Below the pieces are notes generated by a model. That model had not been told where the DNA came from. It saw only the letters and a list, made by a program, of their open reading frames with translations, and searched no databases. Below, one piece after another: positions 24,266 to 34,852 of a DNA stretch of 64,000 nucleotides; the stretch's first letter is position 1; every line of letters starts with the position of its first letter. The stretch comes from Acidobacteriota bacterium. GTDB taxonomy: Bacteria; Acidobacteriota; Polarisedimenticolia; Polarisedimenticolales; Polarisedimenticolaceae. Both the position numbers and the translations under genes were made by a program. The stretch covers positions 83,392 through 147,391 of the forward strand of contig JAOTYK010000008.1 of NCBI GenBank assembly GCA_029861955.1, written 5' to 3'.

Positions 24266-24859
24266 ATGCCTAGACGCGCCATCTTCATCGACCGTGACGG
24301 CACGATCAATCACGAGGTCGGGATCATCAACGACCCCCAGGCCCTGACCCTCATCGACGGAGCCGCCGACGCGCTGGGGCGTGCGGCTGCGGCCGGCTTT
24401 CAGACGATCGTCATCACCAACCAATCGGCCATCGCCCTCGGAAAACTGGACGAGGCGACGCTCGCGGACATCCACGATCGGCTCCGCGACCTTCTCTACG
24501 AGGGGGGTGTTCGACTCGACGCGATCTACTATTGCCCCCACCACCCCACCATCGGAGAAGGACGTTGGACGCGGGCCTGCGATTGTCGTAAACCGGCCGA
24601 CGGTCTCCTGCAGCGTGCCGGTCGTGAGATGGGTATTGCGCTCAAGGACTCCTACATGATCGGCGATCGAATCCGCGACGTCCGTGCCGGCCACGCGGCC
24701 GGGGCCACTGCAGTTCTCGTTCGCACCGGATTCGGTAAGGATGAAGAGGCGGATGCGAAGGCGGCGGAGAACGGATCCGCCCCCGCGACCATCGCCGACA
24801 ATATCTCGGCAGCCATCGACTGGATTCTGAAGAAGGAGGCATCCTCCGATGAGTGTTGA
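24266..24859 (+). CDS. gmhB: D-glycero-beta-D-manno-heptose 1,7-bisphosphate 7-phosphatase
   Basis: A 197-residue HAD phosphatase of the ADP-heptose pathway. Catalytic Asp9 and Asp11 lie in FIDRDGT; motif II is ITNQSAI; the zinc loop CPHHP...CDCRKP is the GmhB signature; the last HAD motif is MIGDRIRDVRAG. It removes the 7-phosphate before the adenylyl transfer catalysed by the product of 25850-26344. The C-terminal 35 residues beyond the core are a short helical extension. GAGGAA lies upstream of the ATG. The related histidinol-phosphatase is less likely given the heptose neighbours. Confidence 0.9.
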   Translation: MPRRAIFIDRDGTINHEVGIINDPQALTLIDGAADALGRAAAAGFQTIVITNQSAIALGKLDEATLADIHDRLRDLLYEGGVRLDAIYYCPHHPTIGEGRWTRACDCRKPADGLLQRAGREMGIALKDSYMIGDRIRDVRAGHAAGATAVLVRTGFGKDEEADAKAAENGSAPATIADNISAAIDWILKKEASSDEC

Positions 24860-25853
24860 TCGCCTGGTGTCAATCGTCCGTGAGTTCGCCGGCACCCCCG
24901 TCGCGGTCGTAGGCGACTTCGTGGCGGACGAGTTCATTTATGGCGACATCGCACGCGTCTCACGGGAGGCACCGGTTCTCGTCCTCAACCAGATTCGAAC
25001 AGAGGTCATCCCAGGCGGTGGCGCCAACAGCGTCGCCAATCTCAGCGCGCTGGGCGCCCACGTTCATGCGATCGGCGTTGTCGGGAACGATGCATCCGGA
25101 CGGAGCCTGCTCAAGGCCTTCGACAAGATGCGTGTCAATCGCAAGGGTGTCCGGCGTCTCACCGATTACGCGACGCCGACAAAGGCTCGGATCCTGGCCG
25201 GTGGGATCCATACCCGACGACAACAGATCGTTCGACTGGATCGTGGCTCCTCGCGCGACGCACTCTCGCCGCGCACGCGAATCTCAGTGCGTTCCGCTCT
25301 GCGTGACGTCATCAAGACGACACGAGGTGTGCTGGTCGCAGACTATGGGTATGGCGCTGCATCGCCCGACGTCCTGGGCCCCCATCTGAAGCGTTGGTCT
25401 GCGGCGGGGACGGTCGTCACGGTCGACTCCCGAACTCGTATCGGCGCGTTTCACGGCATCACCGCCTGCACCCCCAATCAGGAAGAACTCGAGGTGGCGT
25501 GCGGCATCCACAATACGGACGACGAGACCCTACTGGCCGCGGCCCGTCGGCTCCGTCGCAAAACATCCGGTCGCGCGTTGCTCGTCACCCGGGGCGCGCG
25601 CGGGATGACACTCCTTACGTCACGCAAGACCTGCGAGATTCCGGCATACGGAACTGACGAGGTCGCAGACGTCACGGGTGCCGGCGACACGGTCATCGCG
25701 GCGTTCACGCTGGCCACCTCGGTCGGCGCCGAATTCGAGGATGCCGCCCGGCTGGCAAACTACGCGGCAGGCATCGTGGTCACACGGGTCGGAACCGCCA
25801 CCGCCACGCCGGATCAATTGATCGCGGCGATCCGAGAGGACCACGCCCAATGA
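24849..25853 (+). CDS. hldE1: D-glycero-beta-D-manno-heptose-7-phosphate kinase (HldE N-terminal half)
   Basis: A 334-residue PfkB-family sugar kinase that adds phosphate at C1 of heptose 7-phosphate. It has the family's GGGANSVANLSALGA substrate motif and the catalytic DVTGAGDTV (Asp280). In E. coli this domain is fused to the adenylyltransferase; here it is a separate gene, as in other lineages with rfaE1/rfaE2. Its ATG overlaps the end of gmhB by 11 bases with AAGGAGG 9 bases upstream. Confidence 0.93.
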   Translation: MSVDRLVSIVREFAGTPVAVVGDFVADEFIYGDIARVSREAPVLVLNQIRTEVIPGGGANSVANLSALGAHVHAIGVVGNDASGRSLLKAFDKMRVNRKGVRRLTDYATPTKARILAGGIHTRRQQIVRLDRGSSRDALSPRTRISVRSALRDVIKTTRGVLVADYGYGAASPDVLGPHLKRWSAAGTVVTVDSRTRIGAFHGITACTPNQEELEVACGIHNTDDETLLAAARRLRRKTSGRALLVTRGARGMTLLTSRKTCEIPAYGTDEVADVTGAGDTVIAAFTLATSVGAEFEDAARLANYAAGIVVTRVGTATATPDQLIAAIREDHAQ

Positions 25854-26344
25854 AACGATCGACCAGCGAGAAGGTCCTGGATCGTGCGACCCTTCAGCGG
25901 CGCCTGACGTCATTACGCGAGAGCGGCAAGACGATCGCGTTTGCCAACGGACTGTTCGACATCCTGCACGTGGGACATCTTCGATACCTACGCGGCGCGG
26001 CGGAGGTAGCGGACATCCTGGTCGTGGCTGTCAATGCCGACCGATCCGCACGGGAGCTGAAGGGGCCGGGACGCCCCGTCACGCCGCAGCACGAACGCGC
26101 GGAGCTGATCGCGGGATTCGACTGCACCGACTTCGTGACGATCTTCGACGAGCTCACCGTCGAACCGCTGCTTCGAGCGCTACGACCGGACTTCCACTGC
26201 AAGGGGACGGACTACACCGCCGAGAATGTCCCGGAGGCCGCCATCGCCAAAGAACTGGGCATCGAGGTCGCCATCGTCGGCGACCCCAAGGATCACGCGA
26301 CGCGAGAGATCATCGAGCGTCTCTCGACACCCGATGATTCCTAG
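25850..26344 (+). CDS. hldE2: D-glycero-beta-D-manno-heptose 1-phosphate adenylyltransferase (HldE C-terminal half)
   Basis: A 164-residue nucleotidyltransferase that makes ADP-D-glycero-beta-D-manno-heptose. The cytidylyltransferase-fold motif FANGLFDILHVGHLRYL contains the HVGH nucleotide site (40-43). The pantetheine-phosphate or glycerol-3-phosphate enzymes share this fold, but the preceding kinase fixes the assignment. The start overlaps the kinase stop in ATGA. gmhA (isomerase) and hldD (epimerase), needed to complete the pathway, are not in the window. Confidence 0.93.
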   Translation: MKRSTSEKVLDRATLQRRLTSLRESGKTIAFANGLFDILHVGHLRYLRGAAEVADILVVAVNADRSARELKGPGRPVTPQHERAELIAGFDCTDFVTIFDELTVEPLLRALRPDFHCKGTDYTAENVPEAAIAKELGIEVAIVGDPKDHATREIIERLSTPDDS

Positions 26345-26364
26345 CGTCGAACCGCGGTAGCTCC

Positions 26365-28899
26365 CTAGTCGTCGTCGTCAAGCGCCGCCTCGATCCGGGC
26401 CGCCAGGTCCAGACGATGGGCGCGATCGGTGGCGTCATTCGGCGCGTTCTCTTCCAGCATCGTTGCCAGCGTGGTCAACTCGAATCGAGCCAGAGCAGGC
26501 AGGTCGGAACTCTCGGCCGGTTTAGTGAGCGTGGCGCCGAGATGCTCGACGTACGCCCGTTGGAGATTGCGGCGGTAGATCGTCGCCGGCTCCCCTGCAC
26601 TTACTTCCGCGAACAGTCCCTTCCGTAAGTCGACCATCATCTCCGTCGGTGCGTAACCCGACTCCTGACGCCCGTGATGCTCGCTCATGCGATTGATGCG
26701 GGACGCAGTCACGAGCGCACGGAGGACACGCTTCTGTCCGCTGAGGATCTGCTGCGCGACACCCGAACCCGTCAGACGGAGAACGATGTCGTCCTCGACG
26801 AATGAGTCCGGCACGTTGAACGCGTTCGACACCAGGAAGCGTACAGCCTCACGCTGGTAGTCGGGATCGTTCGCGGCAAAACGACGATCGGCGTCGCCGT
26901 AGAACAGGTTGTCCTTACGCACGCCACCGACCACGCTGACGACATGGCCCATCTCTCTTGACCACTGGGAAGTCAACTCACGATAGACATCGCCCAGGAG
27001 GTCGTAGTTCTCTCCTTGACTACACGTTGCGTTGACCAGGAAATCTGCAATTCGCTCGAGGTTCAGGAGCCCCAGTCGAGTGGCCTCCACGGCATCGTCG
27101 CCGAGGTCCTCCGTCTGCTGCGTGGAATCCTCGAACGCGTTGGGACCACCGAAGCGAAGCATCGGGTTATCGATCTGCTGGGCGACGATGGCTTCGAGTT
27201 CGGCCTTCTCGTCGGCATCGGCGGCAAACTCGCGATAACCCCAGTTGGCTGCGAACAGGTCGTAGGGTCCGACACCGGGCACCAACGCGGCACCATCGCC
27301 CGGCTGTGCGACATAGTTGAACCGTGCGTAGTCCATGATCGAAGGGGCCGTGCCATTCTCTCGTGTCCATTCCGGATCGCGCAACTGAGCGACGGTGTAA
27401 CTCGACGACGCCTTCATGTTGTGCGGGAAGCCAAGCGAATGACCCACTTCGTGAGCAACGACGAACCGAACAAGCTCACCGATCAGGTCATCCGGTAGCG
27501 GGAACTTACGTGCCCGCTCGTCGGATGCGGCGGCCTGGACGAAATACCAATCACGGGTCAACGTCATGACGTTGTGGAACATCCGCACGTCGGCCTCGAG
27601 GATCTCGCCGGTCCGTGGATCTGATACGTGAGGACCGAACGCGTTCTTGATCGCCGCCGGCAGCCAGCGAATGCTGGATACCCGGGCATCCTCGGGATCC
27701 CAATCGGGATCCACGGACGGGTCCGGAGGATACTCCCCACGGATCGCGTTCTTGAACCCCGCGGCCTCAAAGGCCGGGATCCAGTCGTCGATACCCTGCT
27801 TGACGTAGGGCTTCAGATCGTCGGGCACCCCGCGCCCGACGTAGAACACGATGGGCTTGACCGGCTCCGACATCTTGGCCTTGGGCTTCTTCTTCTCGAG
27901 ACGCCAGCGGGTGATATAGCGAACCCGCTCGGCCTCATGATTGGAGTCATCGGAAAAATCGATGAAGCCGATGCTGAAGAAACCGACTCGCTCATCGAAG
28001 CGACGCGGTTTCATCGGATTTTCGGGCAACAACACCATGCTGTGATGCAGCACCGCCGTCAGACCGCTGCTGGTCGGGACAGGCGTGCGGCGGGGTATGC
28101 CACCGGGATTTGGCCTGGGCAACGGTTTGGCCGGCCCGTAGCTGGCAAGAACGCTGGTCTCCACGTTGGTGGGAAAGGCTCGTACACTCTCGATGAACGA
28201 GCGCTTGGAATCCATGGCGCTCACGCCACCAAGCGTGTTTCGCGCCGTAAACTCCGGCACGTCCTTGACGAACACTTGGGTCACATCGATGACCGGCGCC
28301 TTGTCGACACCATACGCCGCGACATCGAACGCCATGATGATGGGAGCGAGGTTGGTCTTGTCGACCACGTCCCGAATCGAGCCATCCGGGTCGGCGCGAA
28401 TCGTGTAGCGGACATCCCGTAGCAACACGCGATCGCCGCGCTGCTCCCAGCGAACGACCCGGTCCTGGACCGGCATGCCTGCATACGAATTTCCGGCGGT
28501 CGTCTCGGAAACCTGTGTCACCCAGAGCATCTCCGTATCGAGTGCACTCGGTGGAAACTCGAAGTAGAGCTTGTCGTCAACGAGATGAACGCGAAACAGG
28601 CCGACTTCGGACTTGGCCTCTTCGGTGATGACCTCATCGTAGGGCTTGATCTTGGACTTCGAGTCCTTCTTGTCTTTCTTGTCGCCCTCGGGGTCCTTCT
28701 TTGGGTCTTCCTTGGGATCCTCCTTGGGATCCTCCTTGGGTTCTTTCTTGGGTTCTTCTTTGGGCTTATCGGGATCCTGGAAACTCGGGGAGCTCCCGTC
28801 GTCCGTCAGCGTGACGCCGGTGGCGGCGTGCAGCCCGACCGGCAGGTAGGCCAAGAGCGCCAGGAGAGCGAGGCGCGCAAAGAGAGCGCGAACAGACAT
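26365..28899 (-). CDS. Secreted zinc metalloprotease (DUF5117/DUF4953 type)
   Basis: An 844-residue extracytoplasmic protease with a signal peptide (about 1-27). A charged Lys/Glu/Asp/Pro tract (about residues 46-85) is followed by a beta-rich domain of the DUF5117 kind (SEVGLFRVHLVDDKLYFE, MLWVTQVSETT) and the catalytic domain with the metzincin-type zinc motif HEVGHSLGFPHN near residue 480, followed by SIMDYARFNYV as a Met-turn-like segment. Length and domain order match proteins annotated as zinc-dependent metalloprotease in Bacteroidota, Acidobacteriota and relatives. Substrates are unknown. ACGGAGG is 6 bases before the ATG. It converges with hldE2, 20 bases apart. Confidence 0.88.
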   Translation of the reverse strand: MSVRALFARLALLALLAYLPVGLHAATGVTLTDDGSSPSFQDPDKPKEEPKKEPKEDPKEDPKEDPKKDPEGDKKDKKDSKSKIKPYDEVITEEAKSEVGLFRVHLVDDKLYFEFPPSALDTEMLWVTQVSETTAGNSYAGMPVQDRVVRWEQRGDRVLLRDVRYTIRADPDGSIRDVVDKTNLAPIIMAFDVAAYGVDKAPVIDVTQVFVKDVPEFTARNTLGGVSAMDSKRSFIESVRAFPTNVETSVLASYGPAKPLPRPNPGGIPRRTPVPTSSGLTAVLHHSMVLLPENPMKPRRFDERVGFFSIGFIDFSDDSNHEAERVRYITRWRLEKKKPKAKMSEPVKPIVFYVGRGVPDDLKPYVKQGIDDWIPAFEAAGFKNAIRGEYPPDPSVDPDWDPEDARVSSIRWLPAAIKNAFGPHVSDPRTGEILEADVRMFHNVMTLTRDWYFVQAAASDERARKFPLPDDLIGELVRFVVAHEVGHSLGFPHNMKASSSYTVAQLRDPEWTRENGTAPSIMDYARFNYVAQPGDGAALVPGVGPYDLFAANWGYREFAADADEKAELEAIVAQQIDNPMLRFGGPNAFEDSTQQTEDLGDDAVEATRLGLLNLERIADFLVNATCSQGENYDLLGDVYRELTSQWSREMGHVVSVVGGVRKDNLFYGDADRRFAANDPDYQREAVRFLVSNAFNVPDSFVEDDIVLRLTGSGVAQQILSGQKRVLRALVTASRINRMSEHHGRQESGYAPTEMMVDLRKGLFAEVSAGEPATIYRRNLQRAYVEHLGATLTKPAESSDLPALARFELTTLATMLEENAPNDATDRAHRLDLAARIEAALDDDD
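28691..28762 (-). repeat. 12-base tandem repeat encoding KE(D/E)P tetrapeptides
   Basis: Six units of 12 bases (two of them identical, GGATCCTCCTTG on the plus strand) encode the repeating Lys-Glu-Asp/Glu-Pro tract in the linker after the metalloprotease signal peptide. Such tracts can gain or lose units by slippage without breaking the frame. Confidence 0.75.
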
Positions 28900-29005
28900 G
28901 GAGCACCTCCGTCAGTTTCCGGTCAATCCCGTGATAGGTCCCGCGATTCTACGGGCGGGACAGGCCCGATAGTAGAGGTTTCTTACGGCGATGAGACCCG
29001 GAGGT

Positions 29006-32000
29006 TCAGCGGGTCTGGGCCAGCCCCTCGTAGATCGACTGGAGGCTCTCCACCGGCATCTCACCCCTCCTCAGGGCAGCGACGGCCTGCACCATGGCAT
29101 GGGCCCCGGAAAGCGTCGTGATCAGCGGTATCCCCCGCTGGGTCGCCACGATCCTCATCGCGGTTTCGTCGTGATAGGAGTCTCGCCCCAGGGGCGTATT
29201 GACGATCACTGCCACGTCCCCGTTCTTCATCCGATCGACGATGTTTGGACGACCTTCGAGCACCTTGTAGACCTCCTCGCAATCGAATCCTTCCGCGAGG
29301 AGTGCCGCCCGCGTCCCCTTGGTCGCGATCAGGCCAAAGCCCTGCTCGGTCAGGGCGCGAGCGATCTCGATGGCCGCGGGCTTGTCGTTGTCGTTCACGG
29401 ACAGGAAGGCCAGCCCCGCGGTCGGCAGGACCGTTCCAGCACCCAGTTGGGCCTTGGCGAAGGCCATCGGGAAGTCGGCCGCCACACCCATGACCTCGCC
29501 TGTGCTTCGCATCTCCGGACCCAGGACCGGGTCCTCACCGGGGAATCGGGTGAACGGAAAGACCGCCTCCTTGACGTAGAAACCTTTCACCGGAGGCTCT
29601 TCCAGCAGACCTAAGTCTTTCAACGTACGGCCGACCATGAGCCGCGCAGCGATCGACGCAAGCGGAATTCCGGTCGCCTTGGCCACGAACGGCACGGTCC
29701 GACTGGCCCTCGGATTGACCTCGAGGACGTAGAGCGTCCCCTGATGGATCGCGTACTGGACATTCATCAGGCCACGGACGTTCAGTGCCCTCGCAAGCCG
29801 GCGTGTGTAGTCTCGAATCTGATCCAGCTTTTCGATCACCACCGGGTGAACCGGCGGAATGACGCAGGCGGAGTCTCCCGAATGAACCCCGGCCTCTTCG
29901 ATGTGCTGGAGGATTCCTGCGATCACGACGTCCTCGCCGTCGGAGATGGCGTCGACATCGACCTCGAATGCGTCCTCGAGGAATCGATCCAGCAGGACCG
30001 GGTGGCCGGGACTTGCGTCGATCGCCTTCCGCATCGTGTCCTTGAGAATCTCCTCGTCATGCGTGATGAACATCGCGCGACCACCCAGGACGTACGAGGG
30101 TCGAACCAGGACCGGGTAGCCGATCCTTGCGGCGACCTCCCTGGCCTCTTCGAAGGTACGAGCCGTTCCCCACATGGGAGCCGGGATTCCCTGTTCATCG
30201 AGTAGGGCACCGAAGCGTCGTCGATCCTCAGCCAGGTCGATGGAATCCGGTGAGGTCCCGATGATCGGCACGCCTTCCTTCTGCAACGCCAGCGCCAACC
30301 CCAGCGGCGTCTGCCCGCCAAACTGAACGATCACGCCTTCCGGCTTCTCGAGTTCTGCGATTCGAAGCACGTCCTCGAGGGTCAAGGGCTCGAAGTAGAG
30401 TCGATCCGAGGTGTCGTAGTCCGTCGAGACCGTCTCAGGATTGCAATTCACCATGATGCTTTCGATGCCCTCCTCCGCGAGGGCGAACGAAGCATGACAA
30501 CAGCAATAGTCGAACTCAATCCCCTGACCGATCCGATTGGGGCCACCGCCGAGGATCATCACCTTCCGGCGGTCCGTCGGCTCGGCCTCACACTCGGACT
30601 CGTACGTCGAGTAGAAGTAGGGTGTCTCCGCGGCGAACTCTGCGGCGCAGGTGTCGACCCTCTTGAAGACCGCCTCGATACCGCGAGAGAGACGATGGCT
30701 CCGGATCTTGTCCTCTTCCGTGCCCATCAGACCGGCCAGGTGAACGTCGGAGAACCCCTGTCGCTTGGCGCCGAGCAACAGATCGTCCGGTAGCGATGCC
30801 AACTGAAACGAGCGAAGACGTCCTTCCAGTTGGATGATCTGCTCGATCTGCGTGAGGAACCACGGATCGACGTGGGTCAGCTCGGCGACGGATTCCACGG
30901 TCATCCCGCACTGCAAGGCATGCACGATGGAAAACAATCGATCGGCGTTCGGAGTGATCAAGCGCTCTCGTAGATGCTCGGCTTCGTGGGGTTCGTGAGT
31001 CTGCGTCGTCAGCCCAAAGCGGCCGATCTCCAGGGAACGAACGGCCTTCTGGAGAGCCTCCTTGAACGTCCTCCCCATCGCCATCGCCTCTCCGACCGAT
31101 CGCATGGCGGTTCCGAGCGCATTGCTGGTCGATGGGAACTTCTCGAAGGTCCATCGTGGAATCTTCACAACGACGTAATCCAGTGTCGGCTCGAACGATG
31201 AGGGTGTCGACTTGGTGATGTCGTTGGGGATCTCGTCCAGGGTGTAGCCGACGGCGAGCTTCGCAGCGATCTTCGCGATGGGGAAGCCCGTCGCTTTCGA
31301 GGCAAGGGCCGACGAACGAGAGACGCGGGGGTTCATCTCGATGACGACCATCCGACCGCTATTGGGTTCGACGGCGAATTGGATGTTGGACCCGCCGGTC
31401 TCCACACCGATGGCTCGAATGACGCGTATCGCCGCGTCTCGCATCTGGTGGTATTCCTTGTCGGTAAGCGTCTGGGCAGGCGCGACGGTGATCGAGTCCC
31501 CGGTGTGAACACCCATGGCGTCGAAGTTCTCGATGGAGCAGATTACGACGACGTTGTCGTTGAGATCCCGCATCAACTCCAACTCAAACTCTTTCCAGCC
31601 GAGCACGGATTGCTCGACGAGCACCTGCGTCGCGGGGCTGGCTTCCAGTCCCTCCTGCACGATCTGCTCGAACTCCTCGACGTTGTAGGCCGCGCCTCCA
31701 CCATGACCGCCAAGCGTGAACGACGGGCGAATGATCACCGGATACCCCGTCCGCTCCACGATCTCCCGTGCCTCGTCCAGCGTGTTGGCCGTCCCGCTGA
31801 TAGGCGTCTCCAGGCCGATCTCAACCATGACGTCCTTGAACGCCTGACGATCCTCGGCCTTGTTGATGGCCTCGATGTTGGCCCCGATCAGTTTCACGCC
31901 ATGACGCTCTAGCACGCCTCGATCGTTGAGCTCGACCGTGACGTTCAGCGCCGTCTGGCCACCGACGGTCGGCAGAAGAGCGTCCGGCTTCTCCTTCTCG

Positions 32001-32233
32001 ATGATCTTCTCGACAACCTCCACCGTCAGCGGCTCGACATACGTCCTGTCGGCGGTCATCGGGTCGGTCATGATCGTGGCGGGATTGGAATTGACGAGAA
32101 CGACTTCGAAGCCTTCCTCGCGAAGAGCCTTGCAAGCCTGGGTCCCCGAGTAGTCGAATTCGCACGCCTGGCCGATGACGATCGGCCCCGATCCGATAAT
32201 GAGGATCTTCTTGATGTCTGTTCGCCTGGGCAC
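29006..32233 (-). CDS. carB: Carbamoyl-phosphate synthase large subunit
   Basis: A 1075-residue enzyme that makes carbamoyl phosphate from bicarbonate, ATP and ammonia for arginine and pyrimidine synthesis. Both ATP-grasp halves are present: the first with [21 protein letters not shown] and TLGGHGGG, the second with [20 protein letters not shown] and [10 protein letters not shown]. The C-terminal MGS-like domain (about 940-1075, [26 protein letters not shown]) is the usual site of UMP/ornithine control. The start is GTG at 32233 after GAGGGAGCGG. carA is not adjacent. It lies just beyond the terminator of the ribosomal cluster on the same strand; a clear promoter of its own was not found. Confidence 0.97.
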   Translation of the reverse strand: MPRRTDIKKILIIGSGPIVIGQACEFDYSGTQACKALREEGFEVVLVNSNPATIMTDPMTADRTYVEPLTVEVVEKIIEKEKPDALLPTVGGQTALNVTVELNDRGVLERHGVKLIGANIEAINKAEDRQAFKDVMVEIGLETPISGTANTLDEAREIVERTGYPVIIRPSFTLGGHGGGAAYNVEEFEQIVQEGLEASPATQVLVEQSVLGWKEFELELMRDLNDNVVVICSIENFDAMGVHTGDSITVAPAQTLTDKEYHQMRDAAIRVIRAIGVETGGSNIQFAVEPNSGRMVVIEMNPRVSRSSALASKATGFPIAKIAAKLAVGYTLDEIPNDITKSTPSSFEPTLDYVVVKIPRWTFEKFPSTSNALGTAMRSVGEAMAMGRTFKEALQKAVRSLEIGRFGLTTQTHEPHEAEHLRERLITPNADRLFSIVHALQCGMTVESVAELTHVDPWFLTQIEQIIQLEGRLRSFQLASLPDDLLLGAKRQGFSDVHLAGLMGTEEDKIRSHRLSRGIEAVFKRVDTCAAEFAAETPYFYSTYESECEAEPTDRRKVMILGGGPNRIGQGIEFDYCCCHASFALAEEGIESIMVNCNPETVSTDYDTSDRLYFEPLTLEDVLRIAELEKPEGVIVQFGGQTPLGLALALQKEGVPIIGTSPDSIDLAEDRRRFGALLDEQGIPAPMWGTARTFEEAREVAARIGYPVLVRPSYVLGGRAMFITHDEEILKDTMRKAIDASPGHPVLLDRFLEDAFEVDVDAISDGEDVVIAGILQHIEEAGVHSGDSACVIPPVHPVVIEKLDQIRDYTRRLARALNVRGLMNVQYAIHQGTLYVLEVNPRASRTVPFVAKATGIPLASIAARLMVGRTLKDLGLLEEPPVKGFYVKEAVFPFTRFPGEDPVLGPEMRSTGEVMGVAADFPMAFAKAQLGAGTVLPTAGLAFLSVNDNDKPAAIEIARALTEQGFGLIATKGTRAALLAEGFDCEEVYKVLEGRPNIVDRMKNGDVAVIVNTPLGRDSYHDETAMRIVATQRGIPLITTLSGAHAMVQAVAALRRGEMPVESLQSIYEGLAQTR

Positions 32234-32260
32234 GGCCCGCTCCCTCTTCGGAGTCTGTCA

Positions 32261-32290
32261 ATAGAAAAAGAGGGAGCCAGGCTCCCTCTT
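32261..32290 (-). terminator. Intrinsic terminator of the ribosomal protein cluster
   Basis: On the minus strand: a perfect 10-base stem AAGAGGGAGC / GCTCCCTCTT (32290-32281 and 32277-32268) with a 3-base loop, followed by more T (TTTTTC across the end of the stem). It lies 60 bases past the rplQ stop and separates that cluster from carB. Confidence 0.85.
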
Positions 32291-32349
32291 ATCGTCTTCA
32301 GTTGTGTTGGCTGTCCGCCACCGTCACGATCCTGTCCTCGCTTTCAGAA

Positions 32350-32736
32350 CTACGAGTTGTCGCCTGCGCCCTCGTCTGTACTCGAGTCGACCAATTCGAT
32401 GATCGCCATCTCGGCGTTGTCGCCACGACGGGGGCCGAGCTTGATAATCCGCGTGTAGCCGCCGGGACGTTGCGCGTAACGCGCGGCGAGGCTGTCGAAG
32501 AGCTTGGCAACGACCTTGCGATCCGGAATCGAACGCAAGACCTGTCGCCGAGCGTGCAGCGTCTCTCGCTTGGACAGCGTCACGAGACGCTCGGCATACG
32601 GGCGTAGGGCCTTGGCCTTCGCCAGCGTCGTCTTGATCCGTTCGTTGGTGAAGAGTGAACTGGACATGTTTCGCAGCATCGCCATGCGATGCTCAGACGT
32701 CCTACCCAGTTTTCTTCCGCTCTTTCTGTGTCTCAT
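32350..32736 (-). CDS. rplQ: 50S ribosomal protein L17
   Basis: L17, 128 residues, located near the exit side of the large subunit. The start [20 protein letters not shown] is the family signature. Compared with the E. coli protein the tail ends in a short acidic stretch ([13 protein letters not shown]). It is the last gene of the alpha-type operon, 26 bases after rpoA, and is followed by the intrinsic terminator. Confidence 0.98.
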   Translation of the reverse strand: MRHRKSGRKLGRTSEHRMAMLRNMSSSLFTNERIKTTLAKAKALRPYAERLVTLSKRETLHARRQVLRSIPDRKVVAKLFDSLAARYAQRPGGYTRIIKLGPRRGDNAEMAIIELVDSSTDEGAGDNS

Positions 32737-32762
32737 CGTTGCCTCAATCTTCAGTTGCCCGG

Positions 32763-33743
32763 TCAGACAAGGATCTTGTTCCGGCGGCTGTCGACATCCA
32801 TGCCGAGGGACAGACCCATCTCGTTCAGGATATCCTTGATCTCGTTAAGCGATTTGCGGCCGAAGTTCTTGGTCTTCAGCATCTCGTTCTCGGTCTTGAT
32901 CACAAGATCGCCGATCGTCTTGATGTCGGCATTCTTGAGACAGTTGTAGGACCGAACGGAGAGTTCCAGTTCATCGACCGAGCGACCCAGCTGATCCAGA
33001 AGACGCTCGTCCTCGGTTGTCGGGTAGTCCAGCTCTTCCTCAGGGGACTCTTCAAAGTTGATGAAGATCGCCATGTGGTCTTTGAGTAGCTTGCCGGCAA
33101 GCGCGATGGCGTCCTGCGGCGGGACTGCGCCGTTGGTCCAGACCTCGAGCATCAACTTGTCATAATCCGTCGTCTGCCCCAGACGAGCGTCCTCGACACT
33201 GAAGTTGACCTTCTTGACGGGTGTGTGGACCGAATCCAGCGGAATGTAACCGATCGCCAGATCGTCATCGAAGTTGCGATCCGCCGTGATGTAGCCACGG
33301 CCGCGACGGAGACGCATCTCCATCTGAATGCGACCCTCTTCGGATAGCGTGGCGATCTCGACCGACGGGTCCAGGATCTCGACGTTACCGCTGGTCTGGA
33401 TGTCTCCGGCGGTGATCGTGCCCGACCCCTCGGCGGTCAGCATCAGCGTTTCCGGCTGATCGCTGTGGATCCGGAACGGAACCCGCTTGAGATTCAGGAT
33501 GATGTCCGTGGTGTCCTCGACGATTCCGGGAATCGACGAGAACTCATGAAGAACGCCCTCGATCTTCACGGCCGTGATCGCAGCACCCTCGATGGACGAC
33601 ATCAGGATGCGTCGCAGCGCGTTGCCGATCGTGACACCAAACCCCCGTTCGAAGGGTTGTGCGTGGAATCGTCCAAATGTTGCGGTCAAGGACTCGGACT
33701 CGACGTCGAGTCGCTTCGGTCGTTGGAATCCCTTCCAGAGCAT
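32763..33743 (-). CDS. rpoA: RNA polymerase alpha subunit
   Basis: A 326-residue subunit that dimerises to nucleate RNA polymerase assembly. The N-terminal domain contains [22 protein letters not shown]; the C-terminal domain (about 255-315) contains the [15 protein letters not shown] and [15 protein letters not shown] segments that touch UP elements and activators. Two in-frame ATGs exist; the one at 33749 directly abuts AGGAG, so the one at 33743, 6 bases after it, was chosen. It lies between rpsD and rplQ, the classical order. Confidence 0.98.
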   Translation of the reverse strand: MLWKGFQRPKRLDVESESLTATFGRFHAQPFERGFGVTIGNALRRILMSSIEGAAITAVKIEGVLHEFSSIPGIVEDTTDIILNLKRVPFRIHSDQPETLMLTAEGSGTITAGDIQTSGNVEILDPSVEIATLSEEGRIQMEMRLRRGRGYITADRNFDDDLAIGYIPLDSVHTPVKKVNFSVEDARLGQTTDYDKLMLEVWTNGAVPPQDAIALAGKLLKDHMAIFINFEESPEEELDYPTTEDERLLDQLGRSVDELELSVRSYNCLKNADIKTIGDLVIKTENEMLKTKNFGRKSLNEIKDILNEMGLSLGMDVDSRRNKILV

Positions 33744-33787
33744 ACGCATCTCCTACGGGGGGTATCCCCCGTTTCAGTCTCGCTACG

Positions 33788-34414
33788 TTACTTCGAGTAC
33801 AACTCGACGATGAGCTGCTCCTGGATCGGCATGGTGATGTCATCCCGTTCCGGAAGCTGCTTGACGGTTCCCTGGAACTGGTCTGCGTCCAGCTCCAGCC
33901 ACGCGGGTACTCCGCGTCCCTTGGCGGTATCGAGGCAGATCTTGACCTGGTCGTTCTTGCGGCTCTTGTCCCGCAGTGCAATGACGGCGCCGGGCTTGAC
34001 CTGATACGAGGCGACGGTCACCTTCTTGCCGTTGATCTGAAAATGACCATGGGCTACAAGCTGACGGGCCATCGATCGAGACGAGGCGAACCCCAGTCGA
34101 TAGACGACGTTGTCCAGGCGACGCTCGAGCATCTGCAGAAGGTTGGACCCCGTGATCCCCTTGGTTCCCGCAGCGTGCTTGAAGTAGGTACGAAACTGGC
34201 GTTCCAGCACTCCGTACATCCTCTTGACCTTCTGCTTCTCACGAAGCTGAATGCCATAGCTCTGAATCTTGGTTCGACGGCGTCCGTGTTGGCCCGGGGC
34301 GTAACCACGTCGCTCGAACGCACACTTTTCCTTGAAGCATCGATCGCCCTTGAGGAATAGCTTTAATCCCTCACGGCGACATAGTCGGCAAACAGCTCCA
34401 GTCGTTCTGGCCAC
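33788..34414 (-). CDS. rpsD: 30S ribosomal protein S4
   Basis: S4, 208 residues, a primary 16S rRNA-binding assembly protein. The N-terminus retains the zinc cysteines (CRLC...CFKEKC), the form lost in E. coli, followed by YAPGQHG and an S4 domain ([26 protein letters not shown]). The start is GTG at 34414. In many bacteria S4 represses this operon; no leader element for that could be recognised here. Confidence 0.98.
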   Translation of the reverse strand: MARTTGAVCRLCRREGLKLFLKGDRCFKEKCAFERRGYAPGQHGRRRTKIQSYGIQLREKQKVKRMYGVLERQFRTYFKHAAGTKGITGSNLLQMLERRLDNVVYRLGFASSRSMARQLVAHGHFQINGKKVTVASYQVKPGAVIALRDKSRKNDQVKICLDTAKGRGVPAWLELDADQFQGTVKQLPERDDITMPIQEQLIVELYSK

Positions 34415-34432
34415 GGTGTCTCTCTCCTCGCT

Positions 34433-34831
34433 CTAGACACGACGCCGCTTCGGCGGTCGACAGCCGTTGTGCGGGATCGGAGTTACATCCTTGATTGTCT
34501 TGATCTCGATATTGGCACTCTGCAGCGCGCGGATCGATGACTCGCGCCCGGAGCCGGGACCCTTGACGCGAACGTCGGCCGTGCGGACACCGTTGTCGCG
34601 CGCGCCACGGGCCGCAAGACCGGCAGCGGACTGAGCCGCGAACGGAGTCCCCTTCCGCGATCCCTTGAAACCCTGACCGCCGGACGAGGCCCAGCTGATC
34701 ACGTTGCCGAGGGGGTCGGCAAAGGTGATGATCGTGTTGTTGAACGTCGCACGGATATGACAGATCGCGTGCGGGATGTTCTTCTTTTCTTTCTTGCCAC
34801 CCTTGCGGCTCGATTTCGTTGATTTCGCCAT
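34433..34831 (-). CDS. rpsK: 30S ribosomal protein S11
   Basis: S11, 132 residues, on the platform of the small subunit near the Shine-Dalgarno helix. Recognised by [39 protein letters not shown] and the C-terminal [18 protein letters not shown]. The N-terminal 18 residues are a basic extension. Its start lies 21 bases after rpsM. Confidence 0.98.
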   Translation of the reverse strand: MAKSTKSSRKGGKKEKKNIPHAICHIRATFNNTIITFADPLGNVISWASSGGQGFKGSRKGTPFAAQSAAGLAARGARDNGVRTADVRVKGPGSGRESSIRALQSANIEIKTIKDVTPIPHNGCRPPKRRRV

Positions 34832-34852
34832 CGTTCTATTTCGTCCTCTTCC

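Noticed and set aside
32256..32261. A perfect TTGACA just upstream of carB on the minus strand
   Set aside because: No -10 box exists at 16-18 bases (the sequence there is GGGCCG), and the start codon would lie almost at the transcription start. It overlaps the flank of the terminator stem.
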